Shown: positions 63,001-64,000 of the stretch, in pieces
Position numbering within the stretch: the stretch's first letter is position 1
Layout of the letters: every line of letters begins with the position of its first letter
Assembly (NCBI GenBank): GCA_003993805.1
Contig: RSEF01000005.1
Location: 34,039,394 to 34,103,393, forward strand
Length of the DNA stretch: 64,000 nt
Reading direction: 5' to 3'
Origin: Himantopus leucocephalus
Taxonomy: Eukaryota > Chordata > Aves > Charadriiformes > Recurvirostridae
Position numbers and translations under genes: made by a program
The notes under the pieces: model-generated
What the model saw: the letters and a program-made list of their open reading frames with translations, nothing else
What the model was told of the DNA's origin: nothing
Databases searched by the model: none

Positions 63001-64000
63001 GGGAGAAAATGTTTATGTAACTAAATTTAGTAAGACCAGGTCAAGAAATGTGTTAGTCATGCAATGAGACATCTTGAAGCACTTATTAAAAAAGCTAGAA
63101 TCTACACACTTCTCAAACAAACAGTTGCTGCACTAGCTTTCAAATCTGCAAGAAACAGGACATTTGGTAAAATGAAAGAATCCGACCATAAGTAAAACAT
63201 TAAAATGAATATATTCAATCCTATTTTCTAACAAAACAATCACTGCCAAGAAGGACAAGTTGATACTTCTCACTAAATCTGTACTCAACCTATAAACACT
63301 TTTAAAGAATTCAGGAGCCTGTGTCAGGAATTCAGAAGGCACAGTGCTGAAGTGATGCTTTAATCATACTTTGACTTTTTATCTCAATGCAAATACATAG
63401 GTAAGAACCATTGATATGAAAAACCCCCGACCTTAACAGGCTCCTGAAACCACAGATAAAAAGACCTACTATCAGTGGGACACAGAACTGGTATTTAATT
63501 CTGGAAGGTTGTGGGTTTGGTTTTTTTTTAATCCTTAAGAACTTCATCTTCTGCTGAACACTCAAAAAAAACCACCCATCACAAATTCTCCTTTTGTGTC
63601 ATCAGTTACAGTGTCTCAATAGATGTCAAAACTGTAGAACTGGAATACATTTCAAGAGCAAGCAGCAGGAAACGAACCTTGGGAAATTTTAACTATGTAC
63701 AGTAGGGTGAAAAGATAGGAACAGGGGCTTATGTTTTATTAGTTTTGCCCATGAGAAATAAAAGTACTTCACTTACCATTATAAAGGGTGCAGGCCAAAA
63801 TCATAAAGAACATGTTAACACCGCTAGCTTGTAATAGATGCAATCACACTATTACTATCTAAATTTTTGTTTATTTTTCAACAGATTGGTGTCTGCAAAT
63901 CACGCTGTCTTACATTGCCGTTCCTCTGTAACCTTAACCATTATTCCTACTGTGTAAAGTGAAGCACAAATTTAAGGTGACAAAGCACCAGTTGGCTGAT

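Larger units (their letters stand above)
34654..64000 (-). other. CDIN1: CDIN1 last intron (incomplete, runs off the right edge)
   Basis: The preceding exon of the family should encode a stretch ending FWSYWN plus AG. I looked on the minus strand for its reverse-complement pattern (TTCCA, a Tyr codon, any codon, CCA) from 34654 to 64000 and found no match. All remaining exons are therefore placed beyond the window, and this whole stretch is read as intron. It is AT-rich and nearly free of recognisable repeats, apart from a weak CR1 piece near 48.2 kb and LTR-like fragments at 54.2-54.6 and 57.3 kb. The open frames in it are short, on both strands, and match nothing I know. A hand search can miss a diverged exon. 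Confidence 0.7.

Noticed and set aside
34654..64000. Upstream CDIN1 exons (FWSYWN and GYDKTPDF regions)
   Set aside because: Reverse-complement codon patterns were searched by eye and not found. Near hits such as TTCCAATA at about 40305 and 58938 do not continue into the pattern.
1..64000. tRNA, rRNA, snRNA genes and CRISPR-like arrays
   Set aside because: No cloverleaf with A and B boxes, no rRNA core sequence and no regularly spaced identical repeats were seen on either strand.

Overview
The window reads as an AT-rich, gene-poor stretch of a bird chromosome. Three things point that way. One is a solo LTR of a recognisable avian endogenous retrovirus type at 16754-17584. The second is fragments of CR1 LINEs at about 15.1 and 27.2 kb, plus weaker ones. 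The third is the only coding exon I can name, which belongs to a vertebrate gene. There is no operon-like packing. Almost every open frame is short, starts inside unique intergenic or intronic DNA, and matches nothing I recognise.

The one supported gene is CDIN1 (codanin-1 interacting nuclease 1, C15orf41 in human) on the minus strand. Only its terminal coding exon is here (34518-34653), with a good splice acceptor at 34654-34678 and a likely 3'UTR down to a poly(A) signal at 33488-33493. The sequence from 34654 to the right edge is then the last intron of CDIN1, incomplete at this edge. I looked on the minus strand for the preceding exon (the FWSYWN stretch known in the human protein) and did not find it. 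The sequence left of about 33.47 kb is intergenic. In human the next gene on this side is MEIS2, in convergent orientation, but I see no MEIS2 exon here.

Region by region: 1-16 kb is intergenic sequence with a 35-base poly-C start, one roughly 220-bp duplication around a single N, an A/G homopolymer joint at another N, a C-rich quadruplex-forming tract, and a CR1 piece cut by a 100-N gap. 16.7-17.6 kb is the solo LTR, with internal degenerate repeats of about 50 bp. 19.5 and 22.2-22.7 kb hold two more near-identical duplications around a single N; these look like unresolved haplotypes in the assembly. 23.3-24.2, 29.05-29.2 and 30.4-30.9 kb are unusually CpG-preserved and may be regulatory. 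33.5-34.65 kb is the end of CDIN1. 34.65-64 kb is intron with a CpG-rich island at 36.2-36.45, a dense one at 42.53-42.72, hairpins at 39.7 and 41.5, a possible cryptic terminal exon at 45.16-45.23, and two minus-strand LTR-like fragments at 54.2-54.6 and 57.3 kb.

I did not find a new protein-coding system. The most useful leads are the retained-CpG segments, which could be enhancers in the CDIN1-MEIS2 interval, the candidate alternative terminal exon, and the repeated N-flanked duplications that affect how far the assembly can be trusted.
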